Shown here in pieces: positions 28,008 to 39,400 of a stretch of DNA of 64,000 bases. Position 1 is the first letter of the stretch; each line of letters opens with the position of its first letter. The stretch comes from Vicugna pacos (taxonomy: Eukaryota > Chordata > Mammalia > Artiodactyla > Camelidae). The notes below the pieces were generated by a model. That model saw nothing but the letters and a program-made list of their open reading frames with translations, ran no database searches and had not been told where the DNA came from. The position numbers and the translations under genes are program-made. The stretch lies in contig NC_133005.1 of the NCBI RefSeq assembly GCF_048564905.1, positions 28,885,501 through 28,949,500 on the forward strand. Direction: 5' to 3'.

Positions 28008-28450
28008 TATCAGTCAGTTTTCTCCTGCAATAATGCTGCACAGCAATCCTAGACTTTCAGTGGATTATAAGAACAAATGCTTTTCTTATTCATGGGTCCA
28101 TGGGACAGCTCAACTTTAGGTGCCAGGTTGGCCAGACTTGGCTCCTGCTACAGTCTGTGTTGGGTCTCCTCCACGTGACTCTCACTATCTTTACTCAGGG
28201 CATGTTCTTCTCATGACCAAAAGCAGGAGAGTAAGAGGGCAGTCTAAGCCACACAAGTGCATTTAAAGCCTCTGCTCAGATAAAATTTGGCTAACAGTCC
28301 ACTGGCTAAAAGCAAGTCACACGGCCAAGCCAAATATTGATGCCTACAGTGACAGGCCCTACAAAGTTACATGGCAGGTGGTATGGATGTATAATCCTAT
28401 TATGGAGGAGTGAAGAACTGGGAACAATAATCCAGTCTACCTCACCTATA
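28008..28450. mobile_element. old LTR-type repeat, ERVL/MaLR class likely, fossil
   Basis: Starts gtatcagtcagttttctcc and contains gaacaaatgcttttcttatt, ggctaaaagcaagtcacacg and gccaagccaaatattg, features of an ancient mammalian solo LTR read from its 3' end. Subfamily not assigned. Non-coding. Confidence 0.5.
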
Positions 28451-28577
28451 CATAGTGCTTCCCCTCACCCCTGAAAAGGTAATACTTTCATACAGTTAAA
28501 AAAAATCAAAAGTATATCCAAAAGTATGCTGTGAGAAAGTCTCCCATACCTGACCCACTCACCTTGTCCCTTTTCTT

Positions 28578-28649
28578 TACAGGTAAACTCTTTTTTAAAA
28601 CATTTTTTTTATTGAGTTATAGTCATTTTACTACAGGTAAACTCTTTTT
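28578..28649 (-). mobile_element. 36-bp L1 micro-insertion with 18-bp target-site duplication
   Basis: TACAGGTAAACTCTTTTT occurs at 28,578-28,595 and again, identical, at 28,632-28,649. Between them lie 36 bases (28,596-28,631) whose minus strand reads GTAAAATGACTATAACTCAA then TAAAAAAAATGTTTTA. That is the very end of the local L1 3' UTR (compare 33,740-33,773). So this is an extremely 5'-truncated L1 insertion. Confidence 0.85.
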
Positions 28650-29408
28650 ATTGGTTTCTTGTCTGTCTGCATGAAAATGCAAGCAAAACCATATATATTT
28701 GCTCCCTCTTCCCCTTTCTTAAAAGGACTTCCCTATAAACGGCACTGTCTTCTCTTATTTCTTTAAAAAATCTATCTTGGAGATTTTTCCATATAAGTAT
28801 ATATAAATGTAGTTCTTAAACTTATGTTCATTACATTTACTGTGTCCTGCTCCTCCCTGCTTTCTCAGTTTAATGACGGATACCTGAAGGGGTCTGAGAT
28901 AATGGCTTGTGTTGGAAGGCAACACTTTTAATCTGACTTTGCCACTTCATTGGCTCCTGATTTGGCCTAGAAGCGTTCCTAGAGGTTCTTTAGAACGTTT
29001 TGGGGGTCTCAATCTTCCTAAGGATGATTACTTAGAGCCACCTTTTATAATTAACTTGTTTTTATCTCTCCAAGTTATGTTCCAGAGCTGGGAGGGCAGA
29101 GTCAAGGGAGCTGCTCTAATTCTTGTCAATCCCTTGGCTGGTGGAAAGGACGAAATGCGACAGGGAAGAATATGCCCAATCCTAATTTTAGTGCTAAAAC
29201 TGGAGTGGGTGGTGGTCATATCACCTCCATTCCCACCCCTATTGGCTAGAACTTAGTCACATGATCACACCAAGCTAGACGACCATGCAGGGGAATTATA
29301 CCACTAAAAGAAAAAGAGAATATACATATTAACAATTAGCAGTCCTTTTCTCATTGTTTGAGGTATCTGAAAGGGCAGTCTGTAGGAATTAATAAATAAG
29401 TCTATTTT
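28650..29408. other. intergenic, AT-rich, unassigned
   Basis: Bases 28,660-28,860 resemble old L1 3' UTR text (ccatataagtatatataaatg) but are not assigned. No gene. Confidence 0.3.
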
Positions 29409-29545
29409 GAAAGTTTCTATTGTACTATAAAATATAAGATGCAGAAGAGTGCACAAATCATAGGTGGATAGTTTGATGAATTTTCACCAAGTGAACACAC
29501 CTGCACAGGGCGCTCCTTGGTCAAGAAAATGAACACTCAGTTCCC
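29409..29545 (-). repeat. old L1M 3'-UTR fragment
   Basis: Contains gtgcacaaatcataggtgga, tagtttgatgaattttcacc, aagtgaacacacctgcac, typical of the reverse complement of old L1M 3' ends; the same family as 37,015-37,140. Confidence 0.55.
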
Positions 29546-29589
29546 CTGAATTTGTTTCCTTGACATTGAGGCTAAGGAAGAAGTAATCA

Positions 29590-30029
29590 TGTGGGGGTGG
29601 AGCCAAGGACGGTTGAAGGTGTTACCCGGCAAATAGGGTGTGGCTAGGAGGAAAGGAAGGGGGGGCCCTGCTCAGATTTGGAAGTCAGGGAGGGGCGTGG
29701 CCTGATGGCGTTACGCGTTAGGGGCGGAGCTTACTGGCCTGGAATCCCGGCTAGGAGGAAGGGGCGTGGTCAGGTTGGATGTTGCGGGGAGGTTAAGCCA
29801 CAGCCACGGTGGACGGGGCTTAGCTATCCCGAAGGTGGCCTGGGTCACCAGGGGCAGGTTAGGTGAAAAGGCTGGCCGGGCTTAGCGAGAAGAGGAGGCT
29901 TGGAAGCCCCATTTACGCGCGAGGGCGGAGTCTCGAGCCGTTTGGGCTGACGCTGCGTCGGGGGCGGGGCTTTGCGCCGTCTTAGTGGACGCCGCGCCGG
30001 GGGCGGGGCTGGTGGGCGCGAGCTCCAAG
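29590..30029 (+). promoter_or_regulatory. ACTR5 promoter: CpG island with a GC-box array
   Basis: A CpG-rich, TATA-less block directly upstream of the ACTR5 start codon. GC/KLF boxes occur at 29,692, 29,721, 29,761, 29,923, 29,961 and 30,000, all with the G-rich strand on plus. The block GGCTAGGAGGAA occurs twice about 107 bases apart (29,642 and 29,748), suggesting part of it arose by duplication. No ATG lies between 29,781 and the start codon at 30,030. Start site not fixed; about 29,920-30,010 is likely. Confidence 0.75.
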
Positions 30030-30037
30030 ATGGCGGT
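30025..30037 (+). promoter_or_regulatory. YY1-type site overlapping the ACTR5 start codon
   Basis: CCAAGATGGCGGT contains the strong YY1 core AAGATGGCGG, and its ATG is the ACTR5 initiator. Sites of this kind are common just downstream of start sites of housekeeping CpG promoters. Binding is inferred. Confidence 0.65.
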
Positions 30038-30428
30038 GGCCAGTGCGGCCGCACCGGCTGTGAACGTGTTCCCATTCCGCGATGTGCGGGCCGCGCCTGA
30101 TCCGGTGCTGGAGGCCGGCCCAGTGGCACACGGACCACTACCGGTGCCTTTAGTGCTGGACAACGGGTCGTTCCAGGCCCGCGCCGGCTGGGCGTGCCCG
30201 GGGCCGGACCCGGGCCCTGAACCCCGGCTGCAGTTCCGCGCCGTGTGCGCCCGCGGGCGGGGCGGGGCTCGTGGCGGAGCAGGCCCGCAGGTGGGCAACG
30301 CGCTGGGCAGCCTGGAGCCGCTGCGCTGGATGCTCCGGTCGCCCTTCGACCGCAACGTGCCGGTGAACCTGGAGCTGCAGGAGCTGCTGCTTGACTACAG
30401 CTTCCAGCATCTGGGTGTCTCCTCACAG
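30030..30428 (+). CDS. ACTR5 coding exon 1
   Basis: Residues 1-133, from [16 protein letters not shown] to FQHLGVSSQ, ending at a codon boundary before donor GTGAAA. First ATG in the CpG leader, context CCAAGATGG. Actin subdomain 1 start with [10 protein letters not shown]. Confidence 0.95.
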
Positions 30429-33400
30429 GTGAAAGGCGGGTGGGTTGAGATGTGTCTCCGGGCACTCTGCCCTCTGAGGGACTATAGTGACTGCAATAGT
30501 CCTGACTGTCATTTAGTCATTCACTTAATCAAATATTAAGCGCCTGTCGTGTGTAAGCCCTGGGCTAGATGCTTGGGGTTTAGCAGTGAACAAAACACCC
30601 TTTTCTCTTGGAGCACCTAATGCTCGTTTGTTAATAAATGAATTTATTAACAAATATGTGAGGAGCACCTACCCTGTGTCAGGCACTTTTCTAGATGTTT
30701 GAAATACATCCATGAACATAAAACAAAATCTCCTGTGCTTACGGAGCTGGTATGTAAAGACATTCTAGTATGAAAAGTAAACAGTAGAATTCAGTAGTAG
30801 ATTCTATGGCAGGAGAGGAGAGGGTTACATCTTTTCAGTAAGATGGTTGGGGAGGACTCAGGGAGAAGGTGATGTTTGAGCAAGGACTAAGGGAGGTGAT
30901 TGAGGGAGCATTATTCTGGAGAGAGGGATCAGCCAGTAAAAAGGAGTGTGCCCTAATCCTAATTGAAGGCAGCCAGAGTGAGGGGGAGGGTAGTAAGTGG
31001 AAGAGGAGGTCAGAGAGGTACCGAAAGGGCAAGTCACAAGCCTTACAGGCTTTAACTCTGGGTAAAATGGGAAGCCATTGCAGAGTGTTGAACAGAGAAG
31101 GGACTTGCCAATATAAGTGACTTATATTCCAAAAGGATCACCATAGCTGCTGTATGGAGAATGGTCTGGCCTGGGTCATAGTGTAGAAACAGACCAGTTA
31201 TGAGGCTGTTGCAGTTAGGAGATGGGGATGATGGAGGAATTGGGGATGTGGTAAGAAGCAGTTGGATTCTGGAGATATTTTGAAGATAGAGCCAACAGTG
31301 TTGGCTGACAGTTTGGTTGGGGCTTTACTTAAACACCTTAAGTAGACCTTACTTTCATACTTTCCAAAGCAATATCCAGGAGAGATGAGAGTTTTACAGT
31401 TGGTTCTGATCAGATTTTTGATTGGAGATCAAAAGCAAATTCAGCCCTTGCAATAAGGATTTGGAGGGTTTTGTTTTGTTTTGTTTTGTTTTAAATGCTT
31501 AAAAAAAGAGTATTCTTTCATCACCTGTCAACTTACTCTTTTCTTTCAAAGTAGGGCTGTGTCGATCATCCCATAGTTTTGACAGAAGCCGTGTGCAACC
31601 CACTGTATTCACGACAAATGATGTCGGAGCTTCTCTTTGAGTGCTACGGGATTCCTAAGATTGCCTACGGAATAGACAGCCTCTTCAGCTTCTACCACAA
31701 TAAGCCAAAGAGCTTGATTTCCAGCGGGCTCATCATTTCATCTGGATACCAGTGTACACATATTTTACCCGTCTTAGAAGGGAGGTGAGTTGAACTCATG
31801 GCATTTGAGTGCTGTTCTGAGAAACATTCAGGAAACATTTATTGGGCGCTTTCTTTAAAGGTGGAGTGGAAAGAGTGAGTACTGGACCACGAACTGGCCT
31901 CTGGGCTTAGCTCTGACCTCTCTCACTGTGTGAGTACAGATAAGTCACTTACCATCCATCCTTTGTGATCTGGATGGAGCTGGAGTTGATGGTCTCTGAG
32001 GTCCAAATCCATAATTCTAGAATTTTATGATTCTGATTTATGGTGAGATAACTAACACAGTACCTGCAGGTTGTAGGTGCTCAGAAAAATGTTCTGAGTA
32101 AATTATTTAAATATATTTAATTTAGACTGTCTTTTATTCGGGAGTCACTTTTTAATTAAGAGCTTATTTTGTTGTTCAGAGCTCTTTAATCATGTTTGTT
32201 TAGACCTTTCTTTTCAAGTACAGTACCCAGCACTTAACAGTTGCTTCATAACTGTTTCCAAGTTATATAAAAGGTGAGGGACAGTTTCTGTTGTGTTTAA
32301 AATCCATGTTTGTTTCATAGTTGGGCTCTCATTGTCTGATAAAGAGACTAGGCCAGCATCGTGCTATCCTGACAAGGTTTCTCTTTGCATAGAGAGGGTG
32401 TGTAAGTGAGAGAGGACACTGGCTTTGAAGTTGGAAGCCTGGGTTTGCAGCCCGGCTAAGGATGAGGTACTTAACTTCTTCATTTAGTTTCCTAACATAT
32501 AAACTTGGGAAAAACTGATTCCTCAGGGTTACCCTCAGGATGAAATGAAATAACGTGGGTGATGGCATTTTGTAAAACAGTCTGAATATTTACATGAAAG
32601 TAAATGCTGTTGAATTTATTGAGCCCTATGTGTAGTGAGAATTTCTCTTGAAGTTGTTAAAAAAAATTCATGAACAAAAAAGTAATTCTTAGACATTATC
32701 AAAAACTCCTGATATACTGAGTAATCTATTTTATGTAAACAGAATATGCAGAAATTAAAAATTATATAGTTCTTTTTTATGTTATATTGAGAGAAAATTA
32801 TTTTACCTGAAGGCTAAGGAATGATCAGATTGGAGCATAGCCTGTTCTATGCTGCCGTCTGCTGGTGAAGTGTGGTATAGCAGTGGCATTTCAATACGTT
32901 CTCACATTAAGAAAATAAAGTCATGAAAAAATGCTCAATATCACTAATTATCAGAGAAAGGCAAATCAAAACTACAATGAGATATCACCTCATACCAGTC
33001 AGAATAGCCATCATTCAAAAGTCCACAAATGACAAATGCTGGAGAGGCTGTGGAGAAAAGGGAACCCTCCTACACTGCTGGTGGGAATGCAGTTTGGTGC
33101 AGCCACTGTGGAAAACAATATGGAGATTCCTCAAAAGACTAGAAATAAACTTACCGTATGACCCAGGAATCCCACTCCTGGGCATATATCCAGAAGGAAC
33201 CCTACTTCAGGATGACACCTGCACCCCAATGTTAATAGCAGCACTATTCACAATAGCCAAGACATGGAAACAGCCTAAATGTCCATCAACAGATGACTGG
33301 ATAAAGAAGAGGTGATATATTTATACAACAGAATACTATTCAGCCATAAAAACCGACAACATAACGCCATTTGCAGCAACATGGATGTTTTTGGAGAATG

Positions 33401-36400
33401 TCATTCTAAGTGAAGTAAGCCAGAAAGAGAAAGAAAAATACCATATGAGATTGCTTATATGCGGAATCTAAAAAACAAACAAGCAAACGTAACATAAATA
33501 CAAAACAGAAACAGACTCATAGACATAGAATATAATCTTGTGGTTGCCAAGGGGGTGCAGGGTGGGAAGGAATAGACTGGGATTTCAAAATGTAGAATAG
33601 ATAAACGAGATTATACTGTATAGCACAGGGAGATATATACAAGATCTTATGGTAGCTCACAGAGAAAAAAATGTGACAATATATATATGTTCATGTATAA
33701 CTGAAAAATTGTGCTCTATACTGGAATTTGACACAACATTGTAAAATGATTATAAATCAATAAGAAATGTTGAGAAAAGAAAATGAAGTCACTCTGGTTC
33801 TCCTCCCCTTCACTTCATGTGAAAGAGAACGCTAATCTTAGGTGACTGCAGCAAACTAGCATGTGTATGTTTGCATCAGTAGTAGTGGAGAGTCTAGGGA
33901 AGGGGCTCTCAATCTCTGGCCTACCCTGGAGCTACCTGGGAAGCTTGTTAAAATGCATATCCCCAGGCCCACCCCAGAGCAAATGAGTCCTGGGAATTAG
34001 CATTGTTTAACATTTTCCACAGCTAACTCTGGGATATGTGGCCCTGGGACCACAGTTTGAGAAATACATGATGAGTCCATGAGGGTCTAACTTTAGTGTG
34101 CGTGTTCTTCCCATTGAACCTGGTTTCCTCCTGAGACTCTTGCCAGAAGTCAGATGTTCAGGTAGCTGTCTGGACATGGACTAGGAGTGCCTGCATTGGG
34201 TAGGAGGTTGCACCAAGAGAACTTTGAATTCCCTTCCAACTGTAAGATTTTATGTTCCCCCAGCTGGTTGGTTTCTTCCTTGTTTGTCTACATTAAATTG
34301 TCCTTTTCCATCCATGGTGCTCCATATTCTCTCCACAAAAATTTGCCGAAAATTTCAGTGCTGTTTTCCATCCGTTTGTTGTAGGTTAGATGCTAGAAAC
34401 TGCAAACGCATCAATCTGGGAGGAAGCCAAGCAGCTGTCTACCTCCAGCGTCTCCTGCAGCTGAAGTACCCTGGGCACCTGGCGGCCATCACTCTCAGCC
34501 GCACGGAGGAGATCCTGCACGAGCATAGCTACATCGCGGAGGACTATGTGGAAGGTGAGGAGGAGGACGCTTGCTGGCAGCTTTTGGATGTTGTCTACCT
34601 TTAGGGTATTCCTTAAATTGTTCCCAGGATGACTCCTGCGCACTGTTTTACTCTTTTTACTTTTTAGCATTCCCTTCCCGTTTGGTATTTACTTTCTTAA
34701 CATACTTTTCAGTCAGCTGATAACTAACATATGTAGGTTCTTTTTCAAAGTTATTTTGGCTATTCTAGTTCCTTTGCCTTTAAATATAGATATTAGGATC
34801 AGTTTGTGTGTATCTACAAAAAAGTTGTTAGCATTGTGATTGAAATTTCATTGAATCTGTAGATCAGATTGTATATAACAACAACATTCTAAGTGTAAAT
34901 CCAGATATAATATTAAATCTAGATTGGGGAGAATTGACTTTTTTTTTTTTTACTGTGTTGAGGCTTCTAATCCATGAATATTTGTCTTTCCATTTATCTA
35001 GGTCTTCATTGATTTCTTTCATCAGCATTTTATAGTTCTCATATAGATCCTATACATGTTTTATTAGATTTATGTCTAATTATTTCTTTTTTTACTTCAA
35101 TTTCCAATTGCTTATTGCTCTTGTATAGAAATGCAATGAATTTTTATTTGTTTACCTTATATTCTGTGACCTTGCAAAACTTACTAGTTCTAGTTTTTTT
35201 TGTAGGTTCCTTAGACACTACTAGGTAGATGTGTCATCTGTGAGTACGAACAGTTTTATTTCTTTCCAATCTGTTTGCCTTTACTTCTTTTCCTTACCTT
35301 GTTTCACGGCCAGGCCTTCTAGTGCAGTATTGAACAGGAGCGGCAAGAGTGGACATCTTTGCCTTGTTCCTAATTTCTGATCGTGTGGAGGGGAAAGCAT
35401 TTAGTCTTTCACTATTAATTATATGATGTTAGCCCTAGTGTTTTTGCAGATATCCTTTATCGAGTGTAGGGAGTTTATTTCTGTTCCTAGTTTTGCTAAT
35501 CATTTTTATCGTGAAAGGATTTTGAATTTTGTGAAGTGGTTTTTCTGCATCTGACATGATCCTGTGGTGTTTGTGCTTTGGACTGTTAATATAGGAGATT
35601 ATAGTGATTGCTTTTCAAATATTGAACTAACCTTGATTTGGGGAGGATAAACCCCACTTGTTCATGTGTTTTTTTTTCTGTATTGCTGGATTTGATTTGG
35701 TGAATTTTTTGAGGTTTTTGTGTCTATGTTCATGAGAGACATGGATCCACAGTTTCTTGTACTGTCTTTGTCTTGTGCTGGATCCCGGTGATGCCGGTCT
35801 GATTAAATGAGCTGTGTATTTCTTGTGTAGGTCTTTGTGTTGCTCTGGAGACGACAGTCATCAGACTTTTCACAGTCTTCTTAGAATCTCTGCTTTGCCG
35901 CTGCAGGTGGAGCGTGCAGATGCTAGCCCTCCAGAGGCCCCTCTGTCCTTCCTCTGTCGGGCTGGGCTTGTCGTATGTGTCACAGCCACATACGTGGGAA
36001 ACCCAACAGACCTTGTCATAGTTTTTGCTTTCGGTTGTCAAACATATTTTAAAGAACCCAAGAAGAGGTTAATCCGCTTTGTTCACCCAGTAGATTTTCA
36101 TCACTTCTGTTGCTTTTTCCTTCACTTCTGGTGCTCCAGTGGTGTCACTTCTGTCTGAAGAACTTTATTTAGCAATTCTCTCAGAACAGGTTTGTTGGCT
36201 TCATGTCTGGGTTTTCCAGCTGCATTTTGTTGATCGGGTAGATTTAGAGACAGGGTGGTGTGTGCTTTCTCCACCTTACTCGGGCCTGGAACCTGGTCTT
36301 GACTTTCTCATCTCAGTGCTAATAGTGTTTCCATTTCCTGATTTCCAAAACCATGCCTTTGAAGAATTGCAGAAATGGCGGTGCCCCGATTACTACGAAG

Positions 36401-39400
36401 ACAACGTCCACAAGATGCAGCTCCCGTTCTCCAGCAAGCTGCTGGGCAGCACCCTGACCTCCGAGGAGAAGCAGGAGAGGCGGCAGCAGCAACTGCGGCG
36501 GCTGCAGGAGCTCAACGCCCGGCGGCGGGAGGAGAAGCTGCAGCTCGACCAGGGGCGGCTGGACCGGCTGCTCTACGTGCAGGTGACAGCTAGCCCCACC
36601 GCGGGTCCCCAGCCTTGCTCAGCACGGTGGGCCCAGAGAGTTTTCTTCCGATATACTCTCCCTCAGCCATAGAGCGCATCAGCTGTCTCAGTCCCCCTGG
36701 GGTCAAGGAGGAGGCCGGGGGATCATCCGCATGGAGGTCCTCGGCGCAGAGGGTGGTGTAGCCGCAGGCGTTTCTGAAAGAGCTATGGCCTTTGACCTTG
36801 TTCATTAATTTTATCCTTCTGGCCTCTTTTGCTTGACCTTTAACTTCTTTTTAGAGCTGGTTCATTTATTTATCCTGGTTTATTTGTTTTATTCCCCATG
36901 TCTTTTTTGGGGGAGTAATTAGGTTTATTTATTCATTTATTTTAATGGAGGCACTGGGGATTGTGTGTGCTAAGCATGTATTCTACCACTGAGCTATACT
37001 CCAGCCCCCTTAACTTTTTAACTTAAGTGTAGTACACGTGATACAAAGCACATGGATCTTAGGTGTGCAGCTTGATGAATTTTCACAACTGAAACACACC
37101 ATGTATCCATATCCAGATCAGGAAATAAAACATTACCTCCTCTCAGTAACTCTCCCACCTCTTCCCACCCAAAAGCTTAACATTTCTGACATTGGTCACA
37201 GAGATGAGTTTTGCCTAATCAGGAGGTGCTGAGTTGGTGGTGCAGTGGGAGCCCCAAGACGGCTGAGGAGGAGGGCAGCTGTGCGCCTCTTGGTGGGAGG
37301 TGTGACTTTGTAGAAGGGCAGGTGGGGACCTCAGGGAGCCCTCTCCTGCCGCAGTTCTCCGTTGAGCATCTAAGCGACTTGCCTCCTTCCTGTGTGGGAT
37401 TGCCCTCATGCACATCGTTGAGGGTGACTTGTGACTGCTCTGCTTGTAGGAACTTCTAGAGGAAGGCCAGATGGATCAGTTTCACAAAGCTCTGATGGAG
37501 CTGAACATGGACTCCCCAGAAGAGCTGCAGTCCTACATACAGAAGCTCAGTTCAGCAGTGGAGCAAGCTAAGCAGAAGATCCTTCAAGCAGAGGTCAACC
37601 TTGAGGTGGATGTGGTGGACAGCAAGCCAGAGGTACCGTGGGCCTTGGGAGGGAGGTCCCGCCGGGTCATGTAGAGAGAACGGCCCTTTCTCAGGGCGGG
37701 AGGAGTGCCCGGGGAAGGCTGACATCAAAGGGGTTGCGACCAGACTTGGGGGAAGAGAGCGGTGTGATGTCTACAGGGACATGGATGGGGGCGGTGATGG
37801 CGCTGACCTGGTGCTAGCTGAAGTCCTGACCCGAGGGATATCACCCAGTAGAGCTCTGGCGCCCTGGAGGAAGTGTCGAGGGGGAGCAGCATTCACATAC
37901 CAAACATGTAGCCCATCCTGAACCTGAACCTGCCACTCTGATGGTTCCTGGGTGGTTAGTCATACATTCCCTTAACTTTCCCCTGATCTTTTATTGAATA
38001 TGTTGTGGTTGCCCTTCCATTTACCTCCTTTCCTTCTCCATGCTCCCTAAGGACAGGGGTATGCTTCACACATAGTTCAAGAATTTTTTCCAGCCACTGA
38101 TAGCCATGCTCAATAAAATGTTTGTAGGTTTATTTAGGATCAGCTTTTTGTTAATTACCAAGCACTGACTCTTTGATCTTTGGTGTCTCTCCTTTTTGTT
38201 TCCCTGCCAGTGGAATGTTAATCAGTGTTGATGTGGCCAAAAGTGGCTGGGGTGGCGGGGCTGAGCTAGGGCCCTAGGTGATTCAGAGCCAGCACTGGGC
38301 CTGTGTGGTGAAGGGGTGGCCTGCGGGTCACACCTTGGCCCCAAGTCTCTGGCCGGCTCTCCTGTCTAGAACTGGACAAAAGTGGTAATAAGTGGACATG
38401 TTATTCCCAAATCTGTCATCTCTCGAGTTCTAAAACCAAGGAACTTATTCATTGCCTTGTGATACTTCTGGGGCAGGATTAACCCATGCAGCTATTGGTT
38501 TTTGTTTTTAAGTCAACTTTCTTTAAATTCTAAAACCTGTATTTTTGGAAAGTCCTGTGGAAAGCTCCAGTTTGATGCCGTGTAGTGTGGTGCTTACCAG
38601 TGACTTCAGAGCTGCCTTCGGCTCAGCAGGCAGCCTGCTGTTGCAGGGACTGTCTCGGCTGGAGGCTGGCTCTTCAGGGCTCCTGCTCTCAGCCTCCCCT
38701 TCCCCGCCTCTCTGACAGGCTGCAGACACATGAGGGCAGCGACCGGCCATGAGCCTGAGTGTTTGATAGAGCAGTTCCTGAGTTAGGCGTCCTCAGCCCG
38801 GTGTTTGGGGTCACAGAGATGTTCGTTGAGGGTGATTGTTAGAGATGAGGATCACTTACAGCAACATTCATGGGCTAAATTTGGCCGCAATACTGACCAG
38901 CCAGTTCTACCTTTCACAAAGTATTTGCTGTATTTTCAAGCAGTATAATTCTTTTAGGATGGAGGGCATAGATTTATGTGGATCATGGTTCATATTGAAA
39001 TGCCATCTAAGCAGTAATGGCTGAACTGAATTAATATAGCTAAATGCTTCAACAGCATTTTTTAAAATCCACTTTTTCCTGTAGACCAATCTATTCCAGC
39101 CCTCGCTATTCTGCAAGTATTTGATGGGGGTGTAGTAAAGCAGTACGGAGGCTTTGTTAGCATTCCTGATCAAGTATTTAGCCTAGAAGATGCTTGCTTT
39201 GCATCGCTCCAAGTGCAGCGTAAGGGGGCGTGAGGGGGAGAGCACAATTTGAGAGCACCTTCCTTTGTTGGGAAACACAATGGGCCAAATATAGAAAGTT
39301 CTCTTGCCTGACGAGCCAAGACCAGAGCTGGCCTCTGCTTGTTTTGTGCTGCTCAAGGCTGTTCCAGGGAACAGTGCTGCATCTTCTCTGATGTGCTTGG

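Larger units (their letters stand above)
31785..34384 (+). other. ACTR5 intron 2
   Basis: GT-AG, 2,600 bases. Contains two MIR copies, a 5'-truncated L1 with target-site duplication (32,910-33,791) and a MER5-group element. Confidence 0.9.
36583..37449 (+). other. ACTR5 intron 4
   Basis: GT-AG, 867 bases. Holds a deleted Vic-1 SINE (36,904-37,010) and an old L1M 3'-UTR fragment (37,015-37,140). Confidence 0.9.

Noticed and set aside
32853-32865. CTCF-like core (CCAGCAGACGGCA on minus)
   Set aside because: One mismatch at a position important for the core; kept out of the main layout.
34555-36364. Extra ACTR5 exon in the intron 3 open frame at 36,139-36,374
   Set aside because: The frame lies in L1-like text and would not preserve the known ARP5 sequence; joining exon 3 to 36,365 does.
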